From Thermodesulfobacteriota bacterium (lineage in GTDB: Bacteria > Desulfobacterota > BSN033 > UBA1163), in assembly GCA_030024065.1 (NCBI GenBank), contig JASEIE010000268.1, positions 1-5,358 on the forward strand: a DNA stretch of 5,358 bases, written 5' to 3'. Made by a program: the position numbers and the translations under genes. The notes beneath the pieces are model-generated. The model was not told the origin of the DNA. It saw only the letters and a list, made by a program, of their open reading frames with translations, and did not search any database. Below are positions 5,173-5,358 of this stretch, in pieces. How positions within the stretch are numbered: position 1 is the first letter of the stretch; each line of letters opens with the position of its first letter.

Positions 5173-5358
5173 ATGTATATCACGGAAGTCCTCACAAAGA
5201 CCAAAAAGGGAAAAATTTCCCACCGATGTATCCTCCTTCGTGAATCCTATCGTGACCATGGAAAGGTCAAAAACCGCACGATAGCCAACCTCACCCATTC
5301 TAATCCCAAAGAAGTGGCAGCCATGCGTTTGGCCCTGGAGCATAAGGATGGTCTCAGG
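5173..5358 (+). CDS. IS1634-family transposase, N-terminal 62 residues
   Basis: The frame from ATG 5173 stays open to the last base, giving 62 residues of a protein that continues beyond the window. It begins MYITEVLTKTKKGK, followed by LLRESYRDHGKVKNRTIANL and then THSNPKEVAAMRLALEHKDG. The pattern of a short beta-rich start, then ESYR..GKV..RTIANL, then a helix ending RLALE, is typical of the N-terminus of IS1634-type transposases (IS4 superfamily, DDE type). The catalytic DDE residues would lie further on and cannot be checked. The ATG was chosen because family members usually start MYI. The frame is open upstream to 5008 and has a TTG at 5137, but no family-like residues there. The ribosome binding site is weak, as is usual for transposases. 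Confidence 0.8.
   Translation, partial: MYITEVLTKTKKGKISHRCILLRESYRDHGKVKNRTIANLTHSNPKEVAAMRLALEHKDGLR

Larger units (their letters stand above)
5088..5358 (+). mobile_element. Left part of an IS1634-type insertion sequence, cut by the window edge
   Basis: The transposase start at 5173 identifies the element, which runs off the right side. Its left end is not proven. I place it provisionally near GTGTAGTCATG (5088-5098), because the 12-mer AGTCATGTATAT at 5092-5103 recurs at 5169-5180 over the transposase start codon. The end could lie as far left as about 5022, where the preceding gene appears to break. The right end and any target duplication are outside the window. Confidence 0.5.

Overview
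The window falls into two parts of different character. Positions 1 to about 4660 have balanced base composition and carry a compact gene cluster read left to right: a tetratricopeptide-repeat (TPR) protein, a MoxR-type AAA+ ATPase, a DUF58 protein and a large membrane protein with a BatA-like N-terminus and a von Willebrand factor A (VWA) domain. The last three form a tightly coupled operon with a TTGA overlap and an ATGA overlap. The TPR protein style and the moxR-DUF58-BatA order suggest a Gram-negative bacterium, perhaps Desulfobacterota (former Deltaproteobacteria) or a related uncultured lineage. This placement is inferred from sequence style and was not tested by a search.

From about 4660 to the end the DNA becomes clearly AT-rich and has the look of an accessory region. 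It holds a 15-codon open frame with a strong Shine-Dalgarno sequence inside a small hairpin, an orphan terminator-like hairpin, and a strong sigma70-like promoter overlaid by two perfect DNA palindromes. Next comes a 30-codon gene start that appears broken off. The window ends in the first 62 codons of an IS1634-type (IS4 superfamily) transposase running off the right edge.

The operon genes probably work together. MoxR AAA+ ATPases act as chaperone-like partners of VWA proteins. The DUF58 protein has a VWA-like metal-binding (MIDAS) signature and no membrane segment. The last gene is a membrane-anchored VWA protein with a long periplasmic-type middle part. Such sets are linked in other bacteria to envelope stress tolerance or to maturation of secreted or metal enzymes, but the substrate here cannot be read from the sequence.

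The most striking non-coding item is a 61-bp element at 692-752, just upstream of moxR. It consists of two inverted units, each GTAG followed by an 8-bp-stem, 5-nt-loop hairpin. The two stems differ only by compensatory changes. This is the architecture of a BIME made of two REP sequences, the kind mobilised by RAYT (REP-associated tyrosine) transposases. No dramatic new defence or enzymatic system is visible. The items most worth a second look are this element, the palindrome-covered promoter with its truncated gene, and the 5'-truncated TPR gene.
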